From Avena insularis (taxonomy: Eukaryota > Streptophyta > Magnoliopsida > Poales > Poaceae), in contig CM042687.1 in NCBI GenBank assembly GCA_023614405.1, positions 68,926,992 through 68,990,991 on the forward strand: 64,000 nucleotides of DNA, in the 5' to 3' direction. This document shows positions 33,366 through 44,509 of this stretch, piece after piece. The notes beneath the pieces were generated by a model. The model had not been told where the DNA came from and made no database searches. It saw only the letters and a list, made by a program, of their open reading frames with translations. A program made the position numbers and the translations under genes. Every line of letters starts with the position of its first letter. Position 1 is the stretch's first letter.

Positions 33366-34331
33366 GGTAAGTGAGATCACAGTTCTGCAGCTATATCACT
33401 TTTCATAACTCATCTTTCCCTTGCTCAGATAACTTAATTCTGTCAAAGGGGCTTTCCTCTCTGATAGGAGTAACATTATTATTCTCTATTCCACTGCAGA
33501 ATATACTTAACACTAACATGGCATTTGTTAGTGGAAGAGAGTTTCTAAATTAGATCATGCAAACTGTGCAATTGTGAATTGTCACAAATTGGATAAGAAC
33601 CACTTCATCATTTTGCTATACTTGGACAAGACCTACTTATTTCGTACGCAAAACTTGCAATTGTCAATACCTTTTTTTCTTGAACAGCTATTGTCAATAC
33701 TTTATCCTCGTTGGTTTGAGCTATCTGTTTGTTTTGTTCTTGAAATTTAAGGGAAAGTTTTCCCATTTCAAAGTAGAACCTTATCCGATAGGCAGTGTAT
33801 ATGGTGTAATCCATAATCATTAAATAATTTTACTTGTATTCGTAATAGATTCGACCTGGTAAAAAAATCACTCGATGTTCCAATTTTGTGCGCTTTGGTT
33901 CTCCGGTTGCAATTTTTTAGTCTTGAAAATAAAGGGCATTTATCTTCTCTGTGGGCTGCCTCTCAGCAACAACAGTATATATCTGAGTGTATCACTAGTA
34001 TGAGCTAAGTCTTTTCATAACTGATCAGGCATATGTCAATGCCCCTCTGAATAGACCAGTTACAGCCTTTCTTTTTGGTTCCTTTCTCCTCTGTATTTCC
34101 GAAGCATATAGCATACTCCTGTATAACTCATGTAATGCGGTCCTGTTGTCGGCTTCAACATGTGAATAATCCTGTATTCTATTTTGATTCTACCTGGTTG
34201 CGCCCAAAAAGTAACCTATGCTGCATCTTGCATTCGTCATTTATCTTGTTCCCATTTGCATGTGCTTTCCAAACTTTTGCTGTTTTACTCTCTTTTCTAT
34301 AATCACGTGCCTGATTTTATCTTATTTGCAG
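33366..34331 (+). other. Probable 3'UTR intron of SNF7-like gene
   Basis: Donor AG|GTAAGTG just after the stop codon and acceptor TTTGCAG|AGTAGATGAC near 34331. I searched this stretch for a codon-matched continuation of the Snf7 domain and saw none. Confidence 0.5.
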
Positions 34332-34580
34332 AGTAGATGACAGCTCTTTGTACCTGAGTAGCTACCTAAACATCTGTAACAGCAAGCAAGGAATGGTGGC
34401 GACTTTAAGATATCTGCCATGTGTATATATAGTTATAGTCTTTTTTCTGTGTTATCGTTATAGAAACTCTGGAATGATCATGTCACCTTTCGGGTCTCCA
34501 ATTCTGTGTGAATTATTTCGACTTGTGTTTGTGTTGGCAATCTAGCATTATGTCACACCTTTGGATATAAAAGTTAACCC
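34332..34580 (+). other. Probable terminal non-coding exon of SNF7-like gene
   Basis: Begins after the TTTGCAG acceptor. T-rich text with TATATATAG and GATATAAAAG is compatible with a plant 3'UTR. The end is a guess. Confidence 0.35.
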
Positions 34581-34807
34581 TGTTGTTGTACTTCCATCTA
34601 GTAGTATCATTTTTTTATTTTGTCCCGCCAAAATCACAACATTTGCAGCTAAAAGAAATCACGCCATCGGATTGTCGATGAGGACATCCTGGCATCCCGC
34701 CAAGCATTATTAGGCCAATCACAACAATCTGCTTCAAACAAATTAGTGATCAGTTGAACACTAACTTGGGTTTGTCTAGTAATTTCGATGGTACGGCTAT
34801 GTCATCG

Positions 34808-34853
34808 TCTTCTTTTGTGTCGACTAAAATTCTTCTTTTGTGTCGACTAAAAT
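34808..34853. repeat. Perfect 23-bp tandem duplication
   Basis: A 23-bp unit beginning TCTTCTTTTGTGTCGAC occurs twice back to back (34808-34830, 34831-34853) without a mismatch, so it is recent. The rest of 34581-35080 shows nothing I can name. Confidence 0.85.
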
Positions 34854-35079
34854 TGGGCGTCTCATTCAACGTGGATGGTTAAAATTAGTTACTATAGCTA
34901 GTTATCCCACAGTTTTTGTCCTACCACGAGAAGATCGGGCTAATAACCCTTTAGAGCGAAGTCCTTGGTCTGAATGGTTGCCTATCAACTGTATACTCTT
35001 TGCTTTCAATTTTTCTGGGCCGCTGTCCTAGCTGTGCTCTCTATATACTGAAGCTTTTTTTTATATGGAACGCTGTCGT

Positions 35080-35480
35080 TACATTAAACTTGGATGGAAG
35101 CATCGCCTGTAAACAGGGACATGCTCATAACACACCTGGGGGTCATTTTCGCACACCCCCCAGGTATGTAACTGGAATTTCTTCTCCTGGACGATTGCAC
35201 CAACGTGGTCAGTGCAGTTTGAATGTTGGTGCAGTTCGTTGCAAATTTGGCTCTGCCGATCCAGCATGGCAGTAGCTTCTGCTTAGAAAGTGTCGCCACT
35301 CGCCAGCATGTGCGACCACACCAGGTCGCCACCGCTCCCCAACCTCCGAGCTCGGTCTGCGAAGAATGCACCGTCAGTGTTGAGCACCCAATCTTCAGGT
35401 GGAGCTGCCCACACATCAATCCTATTACTCGCGCTGGCTTTGGCTTCTTCCTTAGGACATCTCCACATGGGCGATCTAGG
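35080..35480 (-). pseudogene. LINE RNase H fragment
   Basis: Minus-strand residues W-A-A-P-P-E-D-W-V-L-N-T-D-G-A-F-F-A match the start of the RVT_3 RNase H domain of plant LINEs, with the first catalytic Asp. The downstream catalytic residues are not in frame. Confidence 0.65.
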
Positions 35481-35640
35481 TCCGTTTCTGTCCGTTTGGA
35501 TCGGCCTACGGTCGCTTTGATCATGGTCCGATCATCCGTGCCAAGCGGCGCGATTCATTTGTTCGCGCCTGGCAAATAGGACGAGGCTATTTTTTTTCCA
35601 AATTTAAATATAGATAGTTCGCCCTAAAAATTCGCAAAGT
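35481..35640. other. Spacer with G/C-rich repeat words
   Basis: CCGTTTCTGTCCGTTTGGATCGG and related words typical of the ends of grass repeats that carry the neighbouring conserved protein; no coding sense. Confidence 0.35.
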
Positions 35641-35699
35641 TCGTCAATATTCATACATAATTTTATATTTATAATTAAAAAACGAAATTAAAATAGCCC

Positions 35700-36662
35700 T
35701 AGCCCAAACCCTAGCTACCGATCTTTGAGCGTCGGTGCCGCCGCGTCCATCTAGGGGTCGAGGTCGATGTACTCCGACGGCGTCTATAGGTTGGGCGGTG
35801 GCAGGGTGGGAGCAGGTACGGGCACGGGCGGGTCGATCACCTGGCCAGGCAACGCCGCCGCCGGCCCCGTGTGGTGGTGGAGGTGCGCCAGCTCCATCCC
35901 CACCTCCGGAACGATGCGCGATGCCCACATCGGCAGCGGAGGCGATGGAGGCAGCTGGGCGTTTCCTGGTGAGCTGGACGGCCTCTTGGTAGCCGCCCCA
36001 CTAGGCGTCCTCGTCTTGCGCGCTGGTCGCAATGGCCTGCTCGGTGAAGGCATCCTCGTAGTAGCCTCGCGCCAGGACCTCCCGGTACTCCGGGGGCAAG
36101 TTCGTGGCGGTGGTTGCGACTGGGTCCATCGTCTCCTGCTTAACAACGACGTTGTCGTCCTCGTCGTCGTCGATGCCGAGCTCGTCGTCGGAGTGGTTGA
36201 AGGCACCCTCGTCGTTCGAGTCGATGGTGGGACGTCGTAGACCTACCACCTGCAGGTCGGCGCGAATGGAGCTCGCACACCGTGCCTTGTTCTCCCAGTC
36301 CAGGAACTTTATCCAGAAGTCCTCGCTCTGGTAGCCCCTATCCCACCGCATTGCTGGCGGGAGGTCGCCGATGCGGCGGCGGATCTCCTCCTCCAGCCCT
36401 TTGCCCTTCTTGGGCACGGGCGGCACCGGAACCCAGTCAAGGTTGAGGTTCCAGCCGGTGGAGAGGGAGACATCGTGGTGGTTGATGCCCACGCATTCCC
36501 TCCATCGACGCTCGCACTCCGTCACGCAAAAGTAGCGGTGGCGGCAGTCCTGCGGTGACGGGTAGTCCCCGACGGGGTGGTTCCTGAACTCCTCTGGCCA
36601 CGGTGGAGGCGGCAAGGATGCGCCGCGAAGGAATGCCGGAAGGAGGGAGCACTGCCTGCTAG
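35700..36662 (-). pseudogene. Decayed repeat-associated conserved protein
   Basis: A 204-codon frame (36615 down to 36001) contains a Trp-rich region (R-R-W-R-E-C-V), then K-K-G-K-G-L-E-E-E-I-R-R-R-I-G-D-L-P-P-A-M-R-W-D. An acidic tract D-D-E-L-G-I-D-D-D-E-D-D follows (residues about 145-158), and the frame ends in A-R-G-Y-Y-E-D-A-F-T-E-Q-A-I. This architecture recurs in many grass-genome hypothetical proteins linked to repeats; I cannot give a function. Downstream the frame is broken: S-E-Y-I-D-L-D and M-D-A-A-A-P-T-L-K-D-R near 35720-35780 lie beyond stops, but would fit a natural C-terminus. The upstream end is cut by solo LTR B at 36663. Confidence 0.45.
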
Positions 36663-37210
36663 TGTAGGGGTTCGTCGCATGGAAAACAAAAAAAATCTAT
36701 CGCATGAACACACACAAGCCAAGATCTAATCTAATAGATCGGTGCAACGAGTTCATATACTAACCCTCGAAGATCCAAATCGGTTAACGGGATCGGATTC
36801 TCGTGGTTGATGTAGTCGTTCACTTGTCGATCTCGAGATCGCGAAGACGATCCTTCCGGCCCCGCGTTCCGGCAGCGCTTCCGCAGTCGGTCACACGTAT
36901 GGTACTCGATGAATACCTTCCTCTCCCTTGTTCCAGCAGGCAGCGGAGGTTGTAGATCTCTCCTCACGATTCCAGCAGCACGACGGCCTGGTGGTGGAAG
37001 TAGAGGGGAAATCCCGCAGGGCTTCGCCTAAGTCGGAGCGGGTATGATGGAGTAGAGAGAGCCCTTGGCAATATAGGGTTTAGAGGACAAGAGGGGGAGG
37101 TGTCCGGCGGCTAGGAGGTGCTAGGCGGCGGTGACTTTATAGGAGAGCTAGGGCGCCGGCAGCAGGAGGGGCGGCGGCCTTGGGTTTCTTGGTGAGGGGC
37201 CCCTACCCCT

Positions 37211-37221
37211 CCTTATATAGG
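37211..37221 (-). promoter_or_regulatory. LTR TATA box (solo LTR B)
   Basis: Minus-strand CCTATATAAGG in the position expected for the copia LTR promoter. Confidence 0.6.
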
Positions 37222-37460
37222 TGGGGAGAGGCGGTTGGGGGAGGGGAGTCCTCCCCAACTCCTCTTCATGGTCGGCGGTTTGGGAGGGAGGGGAAACCTT
37301 CTCTAAGTGGGTTTCCTCTCCTCCCTCCACTAGGCAACCATGTTGGGATTTGACTTTTCAAATTGGCATTTGACTTTCCAAACTAGAGTTTGATTTCTCT
37401 CTTCCCATTGCCCAGCCAAGTGACCTAGGACATGATGCAGCCATTCCACATTGGTATGAC

Positions 37461-39378
37461 TGTAGGGTTTCGTAGCATGAAAAACAAAAAAATTCTATCG
37501 CATACAAACAAACAAGCCAAGATCTATCTACTAGATTGTAGCAACGAGTCGATGGAATAACTCACCCTCGAAGATTCCAAAGTGTTTAACGAGAGCGGAT
37601 TCTCGTGGGTGATGTAGTCGATTCTTCCCGATCTCAAGATCTAGCGTGACGATCCTTCCACGCTGCGTTCGGCAGCCTCCCCTCAATCGGTCACATCGCT
37701 CGGTACTGACGAAGACCTTCCTATCCCTTGTTCCAGCAGCAATGGAGGTTGTAGCACTCTCTCGCGATTCCGCAAGACAACGGCGTGGTACCGGAAGTAG
37801 AGGGAGATCTCGCAGGCTTCGCCTTAAGCCGAGCAGTATGGTGGAGTATGAGAGAGCTCCTGGCGATCTAGGGTTTTAGACACACCAAGGAGGAGGTAAT
37901 AGAGCGGCGGCTGGGGCTTGGGGCAGCCCAAGTCGGCTAGGGCAACCCTAGGAGGCGGCGGCTGCAGGAGGTGGTGGCGCCAAGCTAGGGTTTGGGGGCG
38001 GGGAACTTGTGTGTCTCTAGGAGGGAGCCCTGCCCCTCCTTATATAGGTGGAGGGGCCGGCCGGCCAAGGGGAGGGAGAGGAGTCCCTCCCCAACTCGGC
38101 TTGGGTGGTGCGCCGGCTTGGGGAGGAGGGACTCCTCCCCAACTCGGTTTCCCCTTCCTCCTCTTTTCCTCTTTCCAAATTTAGCCGTTTGACTTTTCAA
38201 TTTAGCTATTTGACTTTTCAAACTAGGATTTGAATTAATCCTTTATTTGGAACAGCGATGACACTTAGTACATGATGCAATCATACCAACTTGATACAAC
38301 ACATTCATGTACCCTTCCCCTCCGGAGTGCCGGACATTCCGGAACATTCTAGAACATTCCCGATGAAAACACCGGAACCATTCCCCAACTCCTAAAACGG
38401 ACTTTCCTTATATGAATCTTATTCTCCGACCATTCCGGATCTCCTCGTGATATCACGGATCCCATCCGGACTCAACAACATTCGGTCTCTTTGTCATCAT
38501 TCCATAACTACTCAAACAACGTCAATCCTTAAGTGTGTCTCCTACGGTTCGTGAATTATGCGGACATGATCGAGACACTTCTCCGAACAATAACCAATAG
38601 AGGAATCTAGAAATTCATATGGCTACATATTTCTATGATTACTTTGATCGAATGAACCACTTACATATGATATCAATTTCCCTTTGTCTCACGATAGTTT
38701 ACTTATCCGAGGTTATGATCGTCGGTATCTCCGCATACCTAGTTCAACCTCGTTACCGATAAGTACTCTTTCTCGTTCCGTGATATGTGATCCCTTGTGA
38801 GCCAGTCACATGCTTGCAAGCTAATTGGATGACATTTCACCGAGAGGTCCCAGAGTATATCTATCCGTCATATGGATGGACAAATCCCACTCTTGATCCA
38901 TGTGTTTCAACCAACACTTTCCGAACACTCAATGCCACCTTTATAGCCACCCAGTTACGGTGTGGTGTTTGATGTCATCAAAGCATCCATCCGTAAAGGT
39001 GATATGCATGATCTCATGGTCGAAGGAATTAGATTACTATGTATCAGAAAGCATATAGCAATTGAACTATTAAAATGACTTGATCTTTATGCTACGCTTA
39101 TCTATAGGAGTATGTCCATCATATCATTCTCCTAACGATATGATCTTGTTGTTAATAACATCTCAATGTTCATGATAGGGAAACCACAATCATCTATTAA
39201 CCAACAAGCTAGTATTATATAGAGGCTTTACTAGGGACTTCAAATTAAGTTTACAAATCACACAAGTATTAATGTTTCCTTGTTAATACTATTATAGCAT
39301 GAATGTAAACATTTATCATAAACACAAAGATATAATAATAACTACTTTTATTATTGCCTCTAGGGCATATCTCCAACA
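37461..39378 (-). repeat. 3' LTR of copia element A
   Basis: Minus-strand start TGTTGGAGATATGCCCTAGA at 39378, end ...GAAACCCTACA at 37461. Confidence 0.9.
38038..38048 (-). promoter_or_regulatory. LTR TATA box (element A, 3' LTR)
   Basis: Minus-strand CCTATATAAGG, matching 45085-45095 in the 5' LTR. Confidence 0.6.
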
Positions 39379-39393
39379 GTCTCCCACTTGCAC
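39379..39393 (-). other. Polypurine tract of element A
   Basis: Minus-strand GTGCAAGTGGGAGAC abuts the 3' LTR start TGTTGG. Confidence 0.8.
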
Positions 39394-39439
39394 TAGAATC
39401 ATCTAATCTATATTACATGGTAATATACCGAACACCCAT

Positions 39440-41080
39440 GGCAGTTTGGTGCTGGTCATGTTTTGCCTCGGAGAGGTTTAGTCAACGGATCCGCCACATT
39501 CAGATCTGTGTACTTTGCAAATCTTTATATCCCCATCTTGGATATGTTCTCGAATAGCGTGAAAACGTAGCTTGATATGCTTGACTTCTTGTGTGACCTT
39601 GGTTCTTGCGCATTGGCTATGGCCCATGTTATCACAAGAGATAGACATTGGGTCCAGCGACTAGGAACCACACCCAGCTGTAATGAACTCTTTCATCCAT
39701 ATCGCTTCTTGTGAAGCCTCCGAAGCAGCCATGTATTCCGATTCAGTTGAAGATCTCGCCACAACGCTTTGCTTTGCACTCCTCCAGCTAACTGCTGCAC
39801 CATTCAATATAAATACGTATCCAGATTGTGATTTAGAATCATCCGGATCGGTGTTCCAACTAGCATCGGTGTAACCATTAACAACGAGTTGTTCATCACC
39901 TCCATAAGAAAGAACCATATCCTTAGTTCTTCTCAAGTACTTAAGGATGTTTTGATCATTGTCCAATGATCCACTCCTGGATCACTTTGATATCTGCTAG
40001 TTAAACTAACAGCATATGCAATATCGAGTCTAGTATATAGCATGGCATACATTAGAGATCCTATGGCTGAGGCATAGGGAGTCTTACTCATCCTTTCTCT
40101 ATCTTCTGCCGATGTCGGACTTTGAGTTTTACTCAAGGTCGTATTGGGCAACATGGGCAAGAACCCTTTCTTGCTATCTTCCAGTCCAAACCTCTTTAGA
40201 ACTTTGTCCAAATATGTACTCTGTGACAATGATATTTGGCGTTTCGATCTATCTCTATAAATCTTTATGCCTAATATGTAAGCTGCTTCGCCAAGATCCT
40301 TCATTGAAAAACTATTATTCAAATATTTCTTGACACTATTAAGAAGGTCTACATCATTCCCAATCAACAATATGTCATCTACATATAGTATTAAGAATGC
40401 TACAGAGCTCCCACTCACTTTCTTGTAAATACAAGCTTCTCCATAAGTTTGTATAAAACCAAAACTTTTGATCACCTTATCAAAACGTTGATTCCAACTT
40501 CGGGATGCTTGCTTCAATCCATAGATGGACCGTTGAAGTTTGCATACCTTGTTAGCATCTTTAGGATCGACAAAACCTTTGGGTTGCATCATATACAACT
40601 CTTCATCAATGTCTTCATTGAGGAATGCTGTTTTGACATCCATCTGCCATATCTCATAATCGTAATATGCAGCGATTGCTAACATAATCCTCACAGACTT
40701 TAGCTTCACATCGGTGAGAAAGTCTCATCGTAGTCAACTCCTTGAATTTGTCGAAACCCTTTTGCGACAAGTCGAGCTTTATAGCGTGAACATTACCATT
40801 AGCATCTGCTTTTCTTCTTGAAGATCCATTTGTTCTCGACAGCCTTTCGCCATCCTAAGTCCACCAAAGTCCATACTTGGTTTTCATACATGGATCCAAT
40901 CTCGGATTTCATGGCTTCTTGCCATTTATTGGAATCTGGGCTCATCATCGCTTCCTCATATGTCTCAGGGTCATCGGTGTTGTCCACCAACATGACACTC
41001 ATAACAGGATCATACCAACTGGAGTGGTACGAGTTCTCGTTGACTGCGAGGCTCAGTAGCAACTTCAACCAAGTTTCATG
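39440..41080 (-). pseudogene. Copia reverse transcriptase-RNase H, frameshifted
   Basis: From 5' to 3' on the minus strand: 41068-40799 carries the lead-in (E-A-M-M-S-P-D-S-N-K-W-Q-E-A-M). 40709-39933 carries the palm with the N-terminal Asp in Q-M-D-V-K-T-A-F-L-N, Y-G-L-K-Q-A-S-R-S-W, and the catalytic Y-V-D-D in L-Y-V-D-D-I-L-L-I-G. 39966-39661 carries RNase H with Y-T-D-A-S-W, S-S-T-E-S-E-Y-M-A; its C-terminal part (H-I-K-L-R-F-H-A-I-R-E-H) is about 39500-39560. Breaks between the three open stretches are frameshifts at about 40720-40800 and 39940. It would copy the element RNA inside the virus-like particle; broken here. Confidence 0.85.
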
Positions 41081-41305
41081 ATCATCATCATTAGCTTCCT
41101 CTTATTGGTGCAGGCACCACAGAACTTCTTCCGTGCTGCGCTACTGCAATTTCGAGAGAAGGTTCGACAACCTCCGAAGTTCTACTTTCCTTCCAAATCA
41201 CTTCTTTCGAGAGAAATTCCTTCTCTAGAAAGGACCCATTCTGCCAACGAAGATTTTGCCTTCGGATCTATGATAGAAGGTATACCCAATAGTTTCTTCG
41301 GTATC

Positions 41306-42274
41306 CTATGAAGACGCATTTTTCCGCTTTGGGTTCAAGCTTGTCCGCTGTAACTTCTTTACATAGGCTTCGCACCCCCAAACTTTAAGGAACGACAATC
41401 TAGGTTTCTTCCCAAACCATAATTCATACGGTGTCATTTCAACGGATTTAGACGGTGCCCTATTTAAAGTGAATGCGGCTGTTTCTAATGTATAACCCCA
41501 AAATGATAGCGGTAAATCTGTAAGTGACATCATAGAACGAACCATATCTAAGAGAGTTCGATTACGACGTTCGGACACACCATTACTGTGGTGTTCGGCG
41601 GTGTCAATCTGAAAGTATTCGCATTTCTTTAAATGCTCGCCAAACTCGTAACTCAGATATTCACCTCCACGATCAGAACGTAGAAATTTAATCTTCTTGT
41701 TACGTTGATTCTCTACCTCACTTTGAAATTCCTTAAACTTCTCGAAAGTTTCGGACTTATGTTTCATGAAATAGATATACCCATATCTACTCAAGTCATC
41801 CGTGAAGGTAAGAACATAACGATAACCACCACGCGATGCTACACTCATTGGACCACACACATCGGTATGTATGATTTCCAATAAGTCCGTAGCTCGCTCC
41901 ATCATACCAGAGAATGGAGTCTTAGTCATTTTACCCATCAGACATGCTTCGCATCTATCAAGTGATTCGAAATCAAGTGATTCAAGAAGTCCATCGGAAT
42001 GGAGTTTCTTCATATGCTTCACTCCAATGTGACCAAGACGACAGTGCCACATATAGGTCGAGTTATCGCTCGATTTCAAACGTTTAGCCTCAATGTTATT
42101 AATATGTGTATTTCCACTATCGAGATTCAATAAGAATAGACCATCTATCAAAGGTGCATGTGCATAAAACATATTACTCATATAAATCGAATAACCATTA
42201 TTCTCGAATTTAAACAAGTAACGGTCTCGCAATACAATATAATGTTCATGCTTAACGCAGGCACCAAATAACAA
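41306..42274 (-). pseudogene. Copia integrase
   Basis: An open stretch of 322 codons. The zinc-binding HHCC region lies at residues about 77-115 (H-C-R-L-G-H ... C-E-A-C-L-M-G-K). The DDE core has H-T-D-V-C-G-P, F-T-D-D-L-S-R and S-D-R-G-G-E-Y, with the catalytic Glu in G-V-S-E-R-R-N-R-T-L-L. The C-terminal W-G-Y-T-L-E-T-A and K-V-W-G-C-E-A-Y-V-K motif is the normal copia continuation. All core residues look intact, but the frame is cut off from its protease and reverse transcriptase neighbours by frameshifts. Function: inserts the element cDNA into host DNA. Confidence 0.85.
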
Positions 42275-42332
42275 TTATTTAAGTATAAAACTAATCCCGA
42301 TGGTAGATGAAGGGGTAGCGTGCCGACCGCGA

Positions 42333-43338
42333 TCACATCAACCTTTGATCCGCTTCAACGCGCATCGTCACCTCGTTCTTCGCTAGCTTCCGCTTATTCG
42401 CAAAGACCTGCTTCGAGTTACAAATATGAGCAACCGAACCAAGATTAAATACCCGTGCACTACTACGAGTACTAGTGAGATACACATCAATAACATGTAT
42501 ATCGATATACCTTTCTTCTTGATGTTGCCGTTCTTGATCCGCCAAGTACTTTGGGCAATTCCGCTTCGATGACCTTCTCCCGTGCAAAAAAAGCACTCAG
42601 TATCAGGCTTAGGTCCAGCCTTGGTCTTCTTCGTCGGCGTGGTAACTTTCTTACCACCCTTCTTGAAGTGTCCCTTCTGCTTAGACTTGCCTTTCTTGAA
42701 TTTGGTGGTCTTATTGACCAACAACACTTGGTGCTCTTTCTTGATCTCCACTTCTGCAGACTTCAACATGGCAAAGAGTTCTGACAACGTCTTGTTCATG
42801 TTTTGCATGTTGTAGTTCATCACAAAGTTCTTGTAACTTGGTGGTAGTGATTGGAGGACACGGTAAATCCCCAAAGTATTGGGAATCACAATACCCAAGC
42901 TTTGAAGTTTGTTTATGCGTCTGCACATCTTAAGCACATGCTCACGACGAGCTGCCTCTTCCATCTTGCGCTTAAAGAACTTTTCAGAAGCCTCATAGCT
43001 TTCAATTGCCGCATGAGTCTCAAAGATCAATTTGAGATCCTCGACAATATCATATGGGTCTGAATTCTCAAACCTTTTCTGAAGCTCCGATTCTAAACCA
43101 TACAAGATAGCACACTGAACTGTGGAGTACTGAGTCTTCCGAGTGAGGTAAACATTCTTTACTTCATCGGAAGCATCAGCTGCAGGTGGGTCACCCAGCG
43201 GTGCATCCAGCACATAGGTCAAATTACCAGCTGTGAGGACAATCCTCAAATTGCGGAACCAATCCGCGAAGTTGCTTCCATTGTTTTCAACTTTTCTTTC
43301 TCTAGGAACGCATTAAAATTTATGGTAGGGGCTGCCAT
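42333..43338 (-). pseudogene. Copia gag-protease, frameshifted
   Basis: gag starts at Met 43338 (M-A-A-P-T-I-N-F-N-A-F-L-E-K-E). An early frameshift near 43285 is followed by the long stretch to 42383 with the UBN2-type gag core (L-G-D-P-P, Y-D-I-V-E-D-L, L-P-P-S-Y-K-N-F-V). The CCHC knuckle starts C-F-F-C-T-G-E-G-H, but the final Cys (R-N-C-P-K) is in another frame at about 42550. The protease site reads F-N-L-G-S-V-A-H-I-C-N where D-T/S-G is expected, so the catalytic Asp is lost. Confidence 0.8.
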
Positions 43339-43339
43339 T

Positions 43340-44495
43340 GATCTACAACATATTTGCAATAGTTTAGACTAAGTTTATGACAAATTGAGTTCAAATTAAT
43401 ATTAAAATTAATCTAGGTGAACTCCCACTCAAAACAATATCCCTCACATTGTTCTAGTGATCACACGAACCAAATCCACCACATCAACACCGATCATCAC
43501 GAGAGTTGATATAGTTTCAATGGCGAACAATCGACATGTTCATCATATCTACTATATGATTCATGCTTTACCTTTCGGTGATCCGTGTTCCGAGACCATG
43601 TCTGTACATGCTAGGCTCGTCAAGATCAAACCTTAGTTTCCGCATGAGCAAATCTGGCTTGCTCATGTTGTATACACTTGCGGAATCTAACACACCCGAT
43701 CATCACGTGGTGCTTCGAAACAACAAGCTTTAGCAACGGTGCTAACTAAGCGTGAACACTTTATGACTTGAAATTCATGTGCATGAGGGATCATCTTATA
43801 ATGCTACCGTCGTCTACTAAGCAATACAAGATGCATAAAGGATTAACATCACATGCAATTCATAATATGTGATATGATATGGCCTTTCTTTGTGCTTCCG
43901 ATCTCCATCTTCTAGCACGAACATGATCTCCATCATCACCGCATTGCATCAAGGTCAATGACGCTTCTCCATGGTTGTCGCCCACCGCTTCAACTATTAC
44001 AACTACTTTGAATAGACACGGGTCTTAACATAAATTAAAGACAACCATATGGATCCCGCCGTTGCCAACTTACAATAAGGAACATTGCATACATCAAATA
44101 TAATCACAATCATGGCCATATCACATCAAGACACCCCGCAAAACAAAGTTAGACGCCTCTACTTTCTTTGCATGTTTTACGTGGTTTGGGGCTTTCAATA
44201 AGTGTCGTTCTAACTTATGAACAAGAACCACAACATTGATACTAGTATTGTTAATCACCCGTTGTAAATTTGATCTTAACTATGCTAGGAGAAACACCAA
44301 AGCCACTTATGCAATACAAGTTGCATGTCAAGCGTGGAGCAAGTCTCATGAACGATGTCATGTAAGGTTAGCCCGGGCCGCTTCATCCCAACATCCCGCA
44401 AGATGCAAAGACACAAGAAGCACTCGACAATAAAAGCATCAACACCCACAATGACCATTGTGTTCTACTCGTGCAACAGATCTACATATAGACAC
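43340..44495 (-). other. Leader region of copia element A
   Basis: Untranslated stretch between primer site and gag; no supported open frame. This region normally holds packaging and dimerisation signals in BARE-like elements. Confidence 0.6.
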
Positions 44496-44508
44496 GGCTC
44501 TGATACCA
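44496..44508 (-). other. Primer binding site, tRNA-iMet (element A)
   Basis: Minus-strand TGGTATCAGAGCC starts one base after the 5' LTR end. Confidence 0.9.
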
Positions 44509-44509
44509 C

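Noticed and set aside
35767..36240. 157-codon plus-strand frame
   Set aside because: Antisense shadow of the acidic-tract protein; its Val-rich composition mirrors the GAC/GAT codons of the other strand.
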